DNA of 9,267 nt from Deinococcus rhizophilus (GTDB taxonomy: Bacteria; Deinococcota; Deinococci; Deinococcales; Deinococcaceae). The notes below the pieces were generated by a model. It worked only from the letters and a program-made list of their open reading frames with translations, did not search any database and had not been told where the DNA came from. Shown here piece after piece: positions 1 to 6,584 of this stretch. The first letter of the stretch is position 1; every line of letters begins with the position of its first letter. Both the position numbers and the translations under genes were made by a program. Location of the stretch: contig NZ_JASNGB010000067.1 in NCBI RefSeq assembly GCF_030271215.1, positions 1 through 9,267 of the forward strand. The letters run 5' to 3'.

Positions 1-255
1 GCCCGCCACTGCGCCCAGCGCCGTCCCCTTGAGGGCGCCGCCCGCCATGTCGGCGCCGTCGCCGCCGCCGTCCACGTACTCCGTGGTCGTGGCGGTCGCC
101 GCGGTGGTCTGGGTGGTCGCGGTGCCCATGCTGCCTGCCGAGGAGCGGCGCTGGAAGGAGGTCTGCCCCATCTCAGGCTGAATCACACCCTGGCTCTGGA
201 GGTCCTGCACGAAAGCGTCGGCCTGGGCCACGGTCGGGAAAATCAGGTGTCGCAT
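1..255 (-). CDS. Unknown Thr/Gly-rich protein, N-terminal part (runs off left edge)
   Basis: An open frame reads leftward from an ATG whose first base is at 255 and is still open at base 1 (85 codons visible). The first ~30 residues (start MRHLIFPTVAQADAFVQDL) look like a small alpha/beta segment in which a residue-pair strand is followed by a helix, as in stress-protein-like domains that begin by addressing an 'Ala-Asp-Ala' helix. Residues ~45-58 are a Thr/Ala-rich low-complexity linker. From residue ~63 a Gly/Ala-rich stretch (GGGDGAD, then GGALKGTALGAVAG) resembles a glycine-zipper segment that may enter a membrane. No clear Shine-Dalgarno sequence precedes the start; CAAACT sits 7 nt before the ATG and could be a poor -10. 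I do not recognise the family and assign no function. The frame is supported by sensible composition and G/C-rich third positions, but the C-terminus is not visible. Confidence 0.65.
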   Translation of the reverse strand, partial: MRHLIFPTVAQADAFVQDLQSQGVIQPEMGQTSFQRRSSAGSMGTATTQTTAATATTTEYVDGGGDGADMAGGALKGTALGAVAG

Positions 256-330
256 ACCAGGCAGTTTGCCGGGCTGGGCGGCCGCGAGAGATGAGAAGCG
301 CGGCAAGGGGCTTTGGGGAAGCCTGGGGGG

Positions 331-1173
<843 letters not shown>

Positions 1174-1229
1174 GCCTGGCAGGATGTCACGGCCGGGGCC
1201 GGGGCGTCGAGACAGGGATCACGAAAGGA

Positions 1230-1273
1230 GGGCGGGAGCGGGAGGCGGCGGCGCCTACCTCCCCCTCCCGCCC
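1230..1273 (-). terminator. Hairpin downstream of ridA, probable terminator
   Basis: Two G/C-rich arms can pair over 15 of 16 positions. GGGCGGGAG (1230-1238) pairs with CTCCCGCCC (1265-1273), then one C/C mismatch (1239/1264), then GGGAGG (1240-1245) pairs with CCTCCC (1259-1264 side), around a ~12-nt loop. On the minus strand the stem is followed by TCCTTTCG, a poor U-run. It lies between the ridA stop and the PSP1 start, so it could end or attenuate ridA transcription. The G-runs could also form a partial quadruplex. The assignment rests on the hairpin alone. Confidence 0.45.
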
Positions 1274-1281
1274 CTTGCAAC

Positions 1282-1317
1282 TTCCCTCAGTGCCGCTCGT
1301 TCCCTCAGTGCCGCTCG
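1282..1317. repeat. Perfect 18-bp tandem duplication across the ridA stop codon
   Basis: The 18-bp unit TTCCCTCAGTGCCGCTCG occurs twice, head to tail and without mismatch (1282-1299 and 1300-1317). On the coding strand each copy contains the last three sense codons and the stop of ridA (GAG CGG CAC TGA). Because 18 is a multiple of three, the distal copy repeats the same codons and stop in frame after the true stop. Confidence 0.95.
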
Positions 1318-1682
1318 GCGATCACCTCGATCTCCACCCGCACGTCGCGGGGCAGCCGGGCGACCTGCACGGTGCTGCGGGCGGGGTAGGGGGCCTGGAA
1401 GTACTCGGCGTACACGGCGTTCATGGCCGAGAACTCGTTCATGTCGGCCAGGAAGACGGTGGTCTTGACCACCCGCGCGAGGTCGGTCCCCGCCGCCGTG
1501 AGCACGGCCACGAGGTTGTCGAGCACCTGCCGAGTCTGGGCCTCGATGCCGCCCTCCACCAGGGTGCCGTCCGGGGTCAGCGGAATCTGCCCGCTGGTGA
1601 CCACGAGGTTGCCGAAGGTGGTCGCCTGGCTGTAGGGACCGATGGCGGCGGGGGCCGAGGGCGTCTCCACGATGTCTTTCAT
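1305..1682 (-). CDS. ridA: RidA family reactive enamine/imine deaminase
   Basis: This 125-residue protein has the full RidA (YjgF/YER057c/UK114) length. RidA hydrolyses reactive 2-aminoacrylate-type enamines and imines released by PLP enzymes, freeing ammonia and protecting PLP enzymes in the cytoplasm as a homotrimer. Visible hallmarks are the N-terminal AIGPYSQAT segment (residues 13-21 with Y17), SGQIPLTPDG (30-39), the substrate-carboxylate arginine R102 in PARSTVQVARLP, and the acidic residue E117 in VEIEVIA that corresponds to E120 of E. coli RidA. The start is ATG at 1682. There is no Shine-Dalgarno sequence, but TAGAGT lies 6 nt before the ATG, suggesting a leaderless transcript. The stop codon lies inside an 18-bp tandem duplication. 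PP2C lies upstream on the same strand with a 33-bp gap, so it may be co-transcribed as well as having its own promoter. Confidence 0.95.
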   Translation of the reverse strand: MKDIVETPSAPAAIGPYSQATTFGNLVVTSGQIPLTPDGTLVEGGIEAQTRQVLDNLVAVLTAAGTDLARVVKTTVFLADMNEFSAMNAVYAEYFQAPYPARSTVQVARLPRDVRVEIEVIAERH

Positions 1683-1688
1683 GGAACC

Positions 1689-1694
1689 ACTCTA
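1689..1694 (-). promoter_or_regulatory. Putative leaderless -10 element of ridA (TAGAGT)
   Basis: TAGAGT on the minus strand ends 6 nt before the ridA ATG, with no ribosome site between. It fits the TAnnnT hexamer found just before start codons of leaderless genes in Deinococcus. No convincing -35 is visible. It lies in the 33-bp gap after the PP2C gene. Confidence 0.5.
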
Positions 1695-1715
1695 GCGGCC
1701 CGGCACCCCTGGCCC

Positions 1716-2774
1716 TCAGCCTGCCGTCTCTGTCTCGCGGGGTTCGGGCCGGGGGTGGGCACGGGCCCGCAGCGACGTGGCCGAGAGGGCCGGGCGCCGG
1801 GAGGGCCGCACCCGGGCGCGGCGCTGGGCGTAGGCCACCCCGCCCAGCAGCAGGGCGCCCAGCAGGGCTATCAGCGGGCGCTGCTCGGGCACCAGCAGCA
1901 CGCCGAGCAGGGTGAAATAGACCAGGATCAGCAGCAGGTAGGTCAGTGGGCTGCTGCCGCGCTGGGCGCTCAGCAGCGCGTCCACGTACAGCGGCCCGCC
2001 TTCCTGACGCTCGGGCAGGGCATACCGGGGCAGGCGGTCTCCACGCTGGATATCCACCACCACTGCCGTGATGTTGTCCGGGCCGCCCCCGTCGTTGGCG
2101 GCGTCGATCAGGGTGCGGGCCACCCGCTCGGGGGACTGGGCGGGGAGCAGCAGTTCCAGCAGGGCGGACTCGGTCACCACTCCGCTGAGGCCGTCGCTGC
2201 ACAGCAGCAGGCGGTCCCCGGCGTGCAGGGGCAGCCCGAACAGCTCCAGCCGCACCCGTTCCTCGCCGCCCAGCGCGTTGCTGACCACGCTGCGCCACTG
2301 GTGGTGCCGGGCCTCTTCCTCCGAGAGGTGGCCCAGCCGCACCTGTTCGGCGACCCAGGAATGGTCCTCCGTGAGGCGGTGCAGCTCGCCCCCGCGCAGC
2401 AGGTAGGCCCGCGAGTCGCCCACGTGGGCGATCAGCGCCGCCCCCCGGTCCACCAGCAGCGCGAGCAGGGTGGTCCCCATGCCCGCGTACTCCCCCACCG
2501 CGTGCCGCAGCACCGCGAGGTTGGCCGCCTGCACCGCCCCCGCGAGGCGCTCGGGCGGCGCTCCCCGGCCTTCCAGATAGTGCTGGCTGAGGCTGTCGAG
2601 GGCGAGATTGGCAGCCAGTTCTCCCGCCGCGTGCCCCCCCATGCCGTCCGCGACGGCATACAGCCCGCCGCGCGGCAGGTCGAGCGCCAGTGCCGCGTCC
2701 TGGTTCACGCGTCGCTGGCGCCCCACGTCCGTCATCAGACCGGAGCGCAGGGGGGAGGGCGCGTCGGCGCGCAT
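1716..2774 (-). CDS. PP2C-family Ser/Thr protein phosphatase, membrane-anchored
   Basis: The 352-residue product carries a complete bacterial PP2C (Stp/PrpC-type) catalytic domain at residues ~10-242. It is a Mn/Mg-dependent phosphatase that would dephosphorylate Ser/Thr residues, usually opposing a Hanks-type kinase. The metal and active-site motifs are intact: VNQD (D26), ADGMGGH (D43), GMGTT (98-102), GDSRAY (D120), LCSDGLS (D194) and GGPDNIT (D233). After the domain come a linker and two hydrophobic helices (~277-295 and ~300-317), then a basic Arg-rich tail of ~35 residues. These should anchor the enzyme with the catalytic domain in the cytoplasm, as only a short turn separates the helices. 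The start is ATG at 2774, with TATATT 6 nt upstream and no ribosome site. No kinase or FHA-domain gene is visible beside it, so its partner is unknown. It is divergent from the NadM fusion gene (104-bp gap). Confidence 0.93.
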   Translation of the reverse strand: MRADAPSPLRSGLMTDVGRQRRVNQDAALALDLPRGGLYAVADGMGGHAAGELAANLALDSLSQHYLEGRGAPPERLAGAVQAANLAVLRHAVGEYAGMGTTLLALLVDRGAALIAHVGDSRAYLLRGGELHRLTEDHSWVAEQVRLGHLSEEEARHHQWRSVVSNALGGEERVRLELFGLPLHAGDRLLLCSDGLSGVVTESALLELLLPAQSPERVARTLIDAANDGGGPDNITAVVVDIQRGDRLPRYALPERQEGGPLYVDALLSAQRGSSPLTYLLLILVYFTLLGVLLVPEQRPLIALLGALLLGGVAYAQRRARVRPSRRPALSATSLRARAHPRPEPRETETAG

Positions 2775-2780
2775 GGGCCC

Positions 2781-2786
2781 AATATA
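2781..2786 (-). promoter_or_regulatory. Putative leaderless -10 element of the PP2C gene (TATATT)
   Basis: TATATT on the minus strand matches the -10 consensus at five of six positions and ends 6 nt before the ATG, so transcription would begin at or beside the start codon. The hexamer 17 bp upstream (CCGAAC, 2804-2809) is a weak -35. Confidence 0.6.
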
Positions 2787-2806
2787 AGGGAATCATGTAC
2801 CGGGTT

Positions 2807-2820
2807 CGGCAGACCTGCCG
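2807..2820. promoter_or_regulatory. Operator-like palindrome between the PP2C and NadM genes
   Basis: CGGCAG-AC-CTGCCG is a perfect 6-bp inverted repeat with a 2-bp centre, lying in the 104-bp divergent gap. It overlaps the position of the weak PP2C -35 by three bases and lies ~60 bp before the NadM start, where a repressor dimer could affect both genes. The arms are G/C-rich in a G/C-rich genome, so chance is possible; no regulator is assigned. Confidence 0.3.
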
Positions 2821-2878
2821 CCGCATGGGGCTTTCGGGGACTCATGCTTCTCACGTCTTCGCCCCGTCACCGTGAGGC

Positions 2879-3910
2879 ATGACCACCCCTCCCGTTCAGC
2901 CCCACCCCCGTTTCGGCGTCTATATCGGCCGGTTCCAGCCCCCGCACACGGCCCACCTGCGGGTGATGGAGGAAGCGCTGGGAAAGGTCGGGACCCTGAT
3001 CGTGGTGATCGGCAGCGCCCATGCGCCGCGCACCCTCAAAAATCCCTGGACGGCCGGGGAGCGGGGAGAACTGATCGGCGCCATGCTGCGGGAGGCGGGC
3101 GTGGACCCCGCGCGGGTGCGCCTCGCCGCCGTGCCCGACCACCCCTACGACGAGGACCGCTGGCTGGCGGCGGTGCGGGCGGGGGTGGAGGCGCACACCG
3201 GCGCCAGTCCCTCTCGGAAGGGGGGTGACGTGGCCCTGATCGGCCATCTCAAGGACGACAGCAGCTACTACCTGCGCTCCTTTCCGGACTGGCCCTTTCT
3301 GCCCACCGCCGTCGTCAGCCCGCTGAGTGCCACCGACGTGCGCCGCGCCTATTTCGCGGGCGAGCTGGACCCGGTGGCCGGGATGGTTCCGCCCGCCGTC
3401 CACGCCTGGCTCGACGCCTTCCGGGAAACGCCCGAGTTCGCGGAGCTGCGGGCCGATGCCGCGTGGCTGCGGGAGACGCAGGAGAAGGCCGGGACGTGGC
3501 CGCCCCTGCGGGTGGAGGCGCTGGCCCTGGTCACGGACCCGGCGGGGCGCGTCCTGCTGACCCGGCGGGGCGAGCGGCCCGGACGCGGCCTGCTGACCCT
3601 GCTGGGGGCCGGGGTGCTGCCGAGTGAGACGCTCGCGGCGGCAGCGCGGCGGGCGGCGGCGGAGGCACTGGGCGTCACCCCGGACGATCCGGCCCTGACC
3701 CCCTTCCCCACTCCGGCGGCGGTGTACGACGCGCCGGGCCGCAGCACGCGGGGCCGGGTGATCGCGCACGTCTTCGGACTGGCGTGGGCGGGACCGGCCG
3801 GGGGCGAGGGGTGGACCGACCCGCAGGAAGCCCTTGCCCAACCCGAAGCCTTCTTCGAGGACACCCACGCCCTCCTCGAACAGCTCCTCAGGCCAGTTGC
3901 AGCCCGCTGA
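2879..3910 (+). CDS. nadM: Bifunctional NMN adenylyltransferase / degenerate Nudix domain (NadM-Nudix)
   Basis: The 343-residue protein matches the NadM-Nudix architecture known from Synechocystis slr0787 and Francisella. The N-terminal NadM domain (residues ~11-180) would make NAD from NMN and ATP. It shows the nucleotidyltransferase signature [10 protein letters not shown] (17-26), NPWTAGER (55-62), the family string [11 protein letters not shown] (122-132) and the phosphate-binding [11 protein letters not shown] (149-159). The C-terminal Nudix fold (~210-340) keeps flanking family features such as [14 protein letters not shown] (284-297), but its Nudix box (243-266) is eroded. The conserved Gly preceding E250 is A244, the Glu after R258 is A259, and the second Glu of the EE pair is A263; E250, R258 and E262 remain. 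ADP-ribose pyrophosphatase activity is therefore doubtful. The start is fixed by an in-frame TGA at 2873-2875, one codon upstream; no good ribosome site or -10 element is seen. Its 3' end overlaps the convergent nicotinamidase-like gene by 23 bp. Confidence 0.93.
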   Translation: MTTPPVQPHPRFGVYIGRFQPPHTAHLRVMEEALGKVGTLIVVIGSAHAPRTLKNPWTAGERGELIGAMLREAGVDPARVRLAAVPDHPYDEDRWLAAVRAGVEAHTGASPSRKGGDVALIGHLKDDSSYYLRSFPDWPFLPTAVVSPLSATDVRRAYFAGELDPVAGMVPPAVHAWLDAFRETPEFAELRADAAWLRETQEKAGTWPPLRVEALALVTDPAGRVLLTRRGERPGRGLLTLLGAGVLPSETLAAAARRAAAEALGVTPDDPALTPFPTPAAVYDAPGRSTRGRVIAHVFGLAWAGPAGGEGWTDPQEALAQPEAFFEDTHALLEQLLRPVAAR

Positions 3911-4580
3911 CCACCTGCACCCCGTTGCGTTCCAGCTGGTGCAGGAACAGGGCGTGGTAGAGGTCGCCGGGGTGACCGGGCGCGTCCCAGGTCTGGGCAC
4001 AGGGTTCGGGCACGACCACCCGGCGTTCCAGCTGCCGCGCCATCCCGTCGGTGACGAGGTGCAGCGCGAGCGTGTAGAGGCACAGGTCGGTCACGTCCCC
4101 GACGGCGACCACCACGTCGAAGTCGGCCCCCCGCTCCTCCAGCCACGCGCGGAACTCGGGGCTGGTGTGGCTGGCGATGCTGTTTTTCTGGAAGTGCTGG
4201 AAGTGCGCGAACTCCGGCAGGGCCCGCAACTCGGCCACCGCCCCCGCCTCGGGGGTGCCCGCGACGCAGTGGGGCGGGTAGGCGGCGAACTCGCGGGCGT
4301 CTTCCGGGTGCGAGTCCTGCACCAGCACGACGTTCCCGGCCCTCACCCCGGCGTCCAGCAGCGAGCGGATCAGCCCGGTCACGCGCGGGATGACCGCCGC
4401 CACGCGCGGGCTGGCGAGCGGTCCCTGGCGGGTAAAGCCCTCGATCAGGTCCACGCACACGACCGCCACCCGCTCGGGCGGGGCCTTCAGCGTGAGGGCC
4501 GGAAGGTCGGCCAGCCAGTGCTCCAGCAGTTCGGCCTGCTGGATCGCCTGTTCACGGAGGGTGGGCGCAGGAGGGGTCAT
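3888..4580 (-). CDS. Nicotinamidase-like cysteine hydrolase (isochorismatase superfamily)
   Basis: The 230-residue product is a cysteine hydrolase most like nicotinamidases, including the plant NIC1 type, which convert nicotinamide to nicotinate for NAD salvage. The catalytic triad is visible as D44 ([10 protein letters not shown]), K132 (FQKNS) and C167 ([13 protein letters not shown]), with the cis-peptide pair V163-T164 before it. The metal-ligand pattern of nicotinamidases is present as D89, H91 and H104 in QDSHPED and YPPHCVAGT, which favours nicotinamidase over other family members. About 35 N-terminal residues precede the core. The start at 4580 (ATG) has TAGACC 6 nt upstream, again suggesting a leaderless transcript. 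The gene ends inside the 3' end of the convergent NadM-Nudix gene, and this pairing supports an NAD-related role. Substrate is inferred, not shown; another amide or N-carbamoyl substrate remains possible. Confidence 0.88.
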   Translation of the reverse strand: MTPPAPTLREQAIQQAELLEHWLADLPALTLKAPPERVAVVCVDLIEGFTRQGPLASPRVAAVIPRVTGLIRSLLDAGVRAGNVVLVQDSHPEDAREFAAYPPHCVAGTPEAGAVAELRALPEFAHFQHFQKNSIASHTSPEFRAWLEERGADFDVVVAVGDVTDLCLYTLALHLVTDGMARQLERRVVVPEPCAQTWDAPGHPGDLYHALFLHQLERNGVQVVSGLQLA

Positions 4581-4586
4581 GCGGCA

Positions 4587-4592
4587 GGTCTA
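4587..4592 (-). promoter_or_regulatory. Putative leaderless -10 element of the nicotinamidase-like gene (TAGACC)
   Basis: TAGACC on the minus strand ends 6 nt before the ATG, the same placement as upstream of ridA, PP2C and the oxidoreductase. Its last base departs from the TAnnnT pattern and no -35 is evident, so it is the weakest of the five sites. Confidence 0.35.
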
Positions 4593-4666
4593 GCACGCCG
4601 CCCGCCCCCGCACCCTGCACCCTTTGGGGGACGCAACCCCGGCTCCCCGGACGGCGTACTGGAACC

Positions 4667-5458
4667 ATGACCCGAGACGACCCCGCCCCCGGCCCGGACG
4701 ACCCGCAGGCCCAGCCTGTGCAGGCCCCACCCCCGCAGGTCTCCCGCCGGGAGGTGCCCTCCTGGGTGGACGAGGTACTGAGCGCCCCGTCCGCACCGTC
4801 ACCTGCAGCGCCCGACCCGGCCCCGCAGGTGACGGTGGTGAGCGCCGACCCTGCCCCCCTCTCCGGCCCGGAGGACCTCCGCATTCCGGAGCACCGGCCC
4901 GGGCCGCCGCGCCCGCAGGCCCAGTCCCTGACGCCCCCGGCCCACGATCCGGCGAGGCCCACCCTGCTGGAGTCGGCCGACGACTGGATCGTGCGGGCGA
5001 CGGGAGGCACGGCCCGCAGTCCCTCCATGCCGTCCACCCCGCCCCTCTCCAGCGAGCCCGTCACGCACGCCCCCGCCCCCCGTCAGCCCGACCCGTGGGC
5101 GATGGGCACGCCCGCGCCGCCGCACGCTTCCGGCCCCCTGCCCGGCGACATCGCCACCCGGCGGCTGATCGCCGGGCTGCTGGCGATCGTGCTGGGCAGC
5201 TTCGGTGCCCACAAGCTGTATCTGGGCATCACCACGCCGGGGCTGATCATGCTGGGCGTGAATGTCGGCGTGTGGATCGTGGCGCTGCTGCTGGGGCTGC
5301 TGCTGTTCGTCGTCGGCCTGGTGGTGACCCTGCCCCTCGCCGGACTGGTGAGCGGGGCGGTGGGACTGCTGGGGCTGATAGAAGGCATCCTCTACCTCAC
5401 CAAGTCGGACGAGGACTTTTACCGCGAGTACGTGGTGGGCAAGAAACCCTGGCTGTGA
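4667..5458 (+). CDS. TM2-domain membrane protein with long proline-rich N-terminus
   Basis: The 263-residue product splits into two parts. Residues 1-~160 are rich in Pro, Ala and Asp and probably disordered, broken by two non-repetitive islands, REVPSWVDEVL (28-38) and TLLESADDWIVRATGG (99-114). Residues ~164-263 form a TM2 domain. It starts with RRLIAGLLAIVLGSFGAHKLYLG (from 165, with the typical G-x-F-GAHKLYLG element), followed by hydrophobic segments at ~192-222 and ~224-244. It ends in a short soluble tail (ending KKPWL). TM2 domains are small helical-hairpin membrane modules of unclear biochemical role, often fused to regulatory domains. The start is ATG at 4667; there is no ribosome site, and TACTGG ends 4 nt upstream as a poor -10. 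It is divergent from the nicotinamidase-like gene (86-bp gap). The role is unknown; tethering a cytoplasmic partner through the two islands is speculation. Confidence 0.85.
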   Translation: MTRDDPAPGPDDPQAQPVQAPPPQVSRREVPSWVDEVLSAPSAPSPAAPDPAPQVTVVSADPAPLSGPEDLRIPEHRPGPPRPQAQSLTPPAHDPARPTLLESADDWIVRATGGTARSPSMPSTPPLSSEPVTHAPAPRQPDPWAMGTPAPPHASGPLPGDIATRRLIAGLLAIVLGSFGAHKLYLGITTPGLIMLGVNVGVWIVALLLGLLLFVVGLVVTLPLAGLVSGAVGLLGLIEGILYLTKSDEDFYREYVVGKKPWL

Positions 5459-5491
5459 GGGGCGGCCAGCGGCCAGCTTCCCGCCGCCAGC

Positions 5492-5517
5492 AAAAAATGG
5501 GCCACCTCCGGAGGTGG
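5492..5517 (-). terminator. A-tract plus perfect 16-bp palindrome, possible minus-strand terminator
   Basis: AAAAAA (5492-5497) is followed four bases later by CCACCTCC-GGAGGTGG (5502-5517), which folds as a 6-bp stem with a CCGG loop. Read on the minus strand this gives stem, CCCA, then six T, resembling an intrinsic terminator with a spaced U-run. On the plus strand no U-run follows, so it is a poor terminator for the TM2 gene. No minus-strand gene lies immediately to the right, so it would act on antisense read-through. The remainder of the 127-bp gap holds a short GGCCAGC duplication near 5463-5477 and the Nudix promoter. Confidence 0.35.
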
Positions 5518-5572
5518 GGCGGCCTGTTCGGTGGGCAGTGGCAGAGTGGGGCACACTTCCCGCCGCGCACGG

Positions 5573-5578
5573 TAGGGT
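5573..5578 (+). promoter_or_regulatory. Putative leaderless -10 element of the tandem Nudix gene (TAGGGT)
   Basis: TAGGGT fits TAnnnT and ends 7 nt before the ATG at 5586, with no ribosome site between. GGCACA at 5550-5555, 17 bp upstream, is a partial -35. The position decides the start: the in-frame GTG at 5514 would lie upstream of this promoter. Confidence 0.5.
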
Positions 5579-5585
5579 GCGCCCC

Positions 5586-6584
5586 ATGGCCTCTCTGCCC
5601 ACCCTCCGCGCCGTCTGGGGAAGCGCCCCGCTTTTCTCCGTCGGGGTGAGCGTCCTCATTCAGGACGAGGCAGGCCGGGTGCTGCTCCAGCACCGGGGGG
5701 ACGATGGGCTGTGGGGCACGCCGGGCGGCGGCCTGGACCCCGGCGAGGGTTTTCTGGAGGCCGCCCACCGCGAACTGCGCGAGGAGACGGGGCTGGAATG
5801 CCCGAACCTCGCCCTGATGGGGCTGGACGAAGGGCTGGTGGGTGGACCGGAGTTCTACCACCGCTATCCGGGCGGCGACGAGGTGTACATGGTGGGGATG
5901 CGGACACACGGCACCCTGCCTGCGGCGGCGCTCACTGGAGCACGCCCCGACGACAGCGGCGAGACGCTGGCCCTCGCGTGGTTCGGGCTGGACGACCTCC
6001 CGCCGCTGAGCGCCAATGCCAATGTCGCCAGCATGAACGTGCTGCGGGCGCGGGCGGGGCTGAAGCCGCTCCCGCTGCTGCCCTTCCCGGACCCGCCGCC
6101 CCTGAGCAACCATCTGGCGCGGCTGCGGGCCGCTGTCGGCCCCCGCCCCCTCTTCGTGCCCGGCGCGAGCGTGCTGGTGGGGAACGAGCGGGGGCGGCTG
6201 CTCCTGCTGCGGCACGCCCGCACAGGCCAGTGGGTGCTGCCGGGCGGCAAACTGCACCCCGGCGAGAGCTTCAGGGCCTGTGCCCACCGGGAACTGCACG
6301 AGGAAACGGGCCTGCGGGCCGTGCGGCTGACCCCGGTGCAGCTCCTGCAAGGGCCGGAGTTTCGCTACGAGGACTCAGGCATCTGGGACAGCGTGGGCGT
6401 GCTGTACCGCGCGGAGGAGGTCACGGGGGAACTCACCCTGCCGGAAGGCGAGATCGCGGAGGCGCAGTGGTGGACCGCCGACGAGCTGAAGGGGGCCGAG
6501 CTGCTGGGCCTCTACACCCGGCGGTCGGTGGAGGCGTGGGCGGGCCAGACCTCCCCAAGCTCCCGCGCTAGCCTCCGCCCATGA
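5586..6584 (+). CDS. Tandem double-Nudix hydrolase
   Basis: The 332-residue product contains two complete Nudix domains, at ~15-140 and ~188-312, joined by a Pro/Leu-rich linker. Each has an intact GX5EX7REUXEEXGU box. The first runs G48 to L70 (E54, R62-E63, E66-E67) and the second G221 to L243 (E227, R235-E236, E239-E240). Nudix enzymes hydrolyse nucleoside diphosphates linked to another moiety; the substrates here cannot be read from sequence. The domains resemble each other in the entry strand (SVGVSVLIQDEAGRVLL versus PGASVLVGNERGRLLL), as expected from internal duplication. ATG at 5586 is preferred over the in-frame GTG at 5514, because a TAGGGT element sits just before it and the extra 24 residues look non-domain. 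The stop overlaps the next start (ATGA, 6581-6584), implying co-transcription and possible translational coupling with the oxidoreductase. Confidence 0.92.
   Translation: MASLPTLRAVWGSAPLFSVGVSVLIQDEAGRVLLQHRGDDGLWGTPGGGLDPGEGFLEAAHRELREETGLECPNLALMGLDEGLVGGPEFYHRYPGGDEVYMVGMRTHGTLPAAALTGARPDDSGETLALAWFGLDDLPPLSANANVASMNVLRARAGLKPLPLLPFPDPPPLSNHLARLRAAVGPRPLFVPGASVLVGNERGRLLLLRHARTGQWVLPGGKLHPGESFRACAHRELHEETGLRAVRLTPVQLLQGPEFRYEDSGIWDSVGVLYRAEEVTGELTLPEGEIAEAQWWTADELKGAELLGLYTRRSVEAWAGQTSPSSRASLRP
6569..6574 (+). promoter_or_regulatory. Putative internal leaderless -10 element of the oxidoreductase gene (TAGCCT)
   Basis: TAGCCT fits TAnnnT and ends 6 nt before the ATG at 6581, inside the last codons of the Nudix gene. 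CAGACC (6546-6551), 17 bp upstream, keeps the GAC core of a -35. It could give the oxidoreductase its own leaderless transcript besides read-through. Confidence 0.4.

Noticed and set aside
309..323. GGCTT-TGGGG-AAGCC mini-hairpin after the PSP1 gene as a terminator
   Set aside because: Only a 5-bp stem, no U-run on the minus strand; too weak to call.
1227..1247. G-quadruplex in the ridA/PSP1 gap, and other G-rich runs such as 7692-7770
   Set aside because: The intergenic run has three GGG tracts and only a GG for the fourth; the others fall in coding sequence of a very GC-rich genome.
2775..2878. Radiation/desiccation response motif (AT-rich palindrome) upstream of window genes
   Set aside because: No AT-rich palindrome resembling it was seen in this or the other intergenic gaps.
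5461..5488. GGCGGC ... GCCGCC inverted repeat after the TM2 gene as its terminator
   Set aside because: Six-base G/C arms with a 16-nt loop arise easily by chance here, and the following run is A, not T, on the plus strand.
5514..5585. 24-residue N-terminal extension of the tandem Nudix protein from a GTG at 5514
   Set aside because: It starts inside the palindrome, precedes the TAGGGT promoter-like element, and adds residues without family resemblance.
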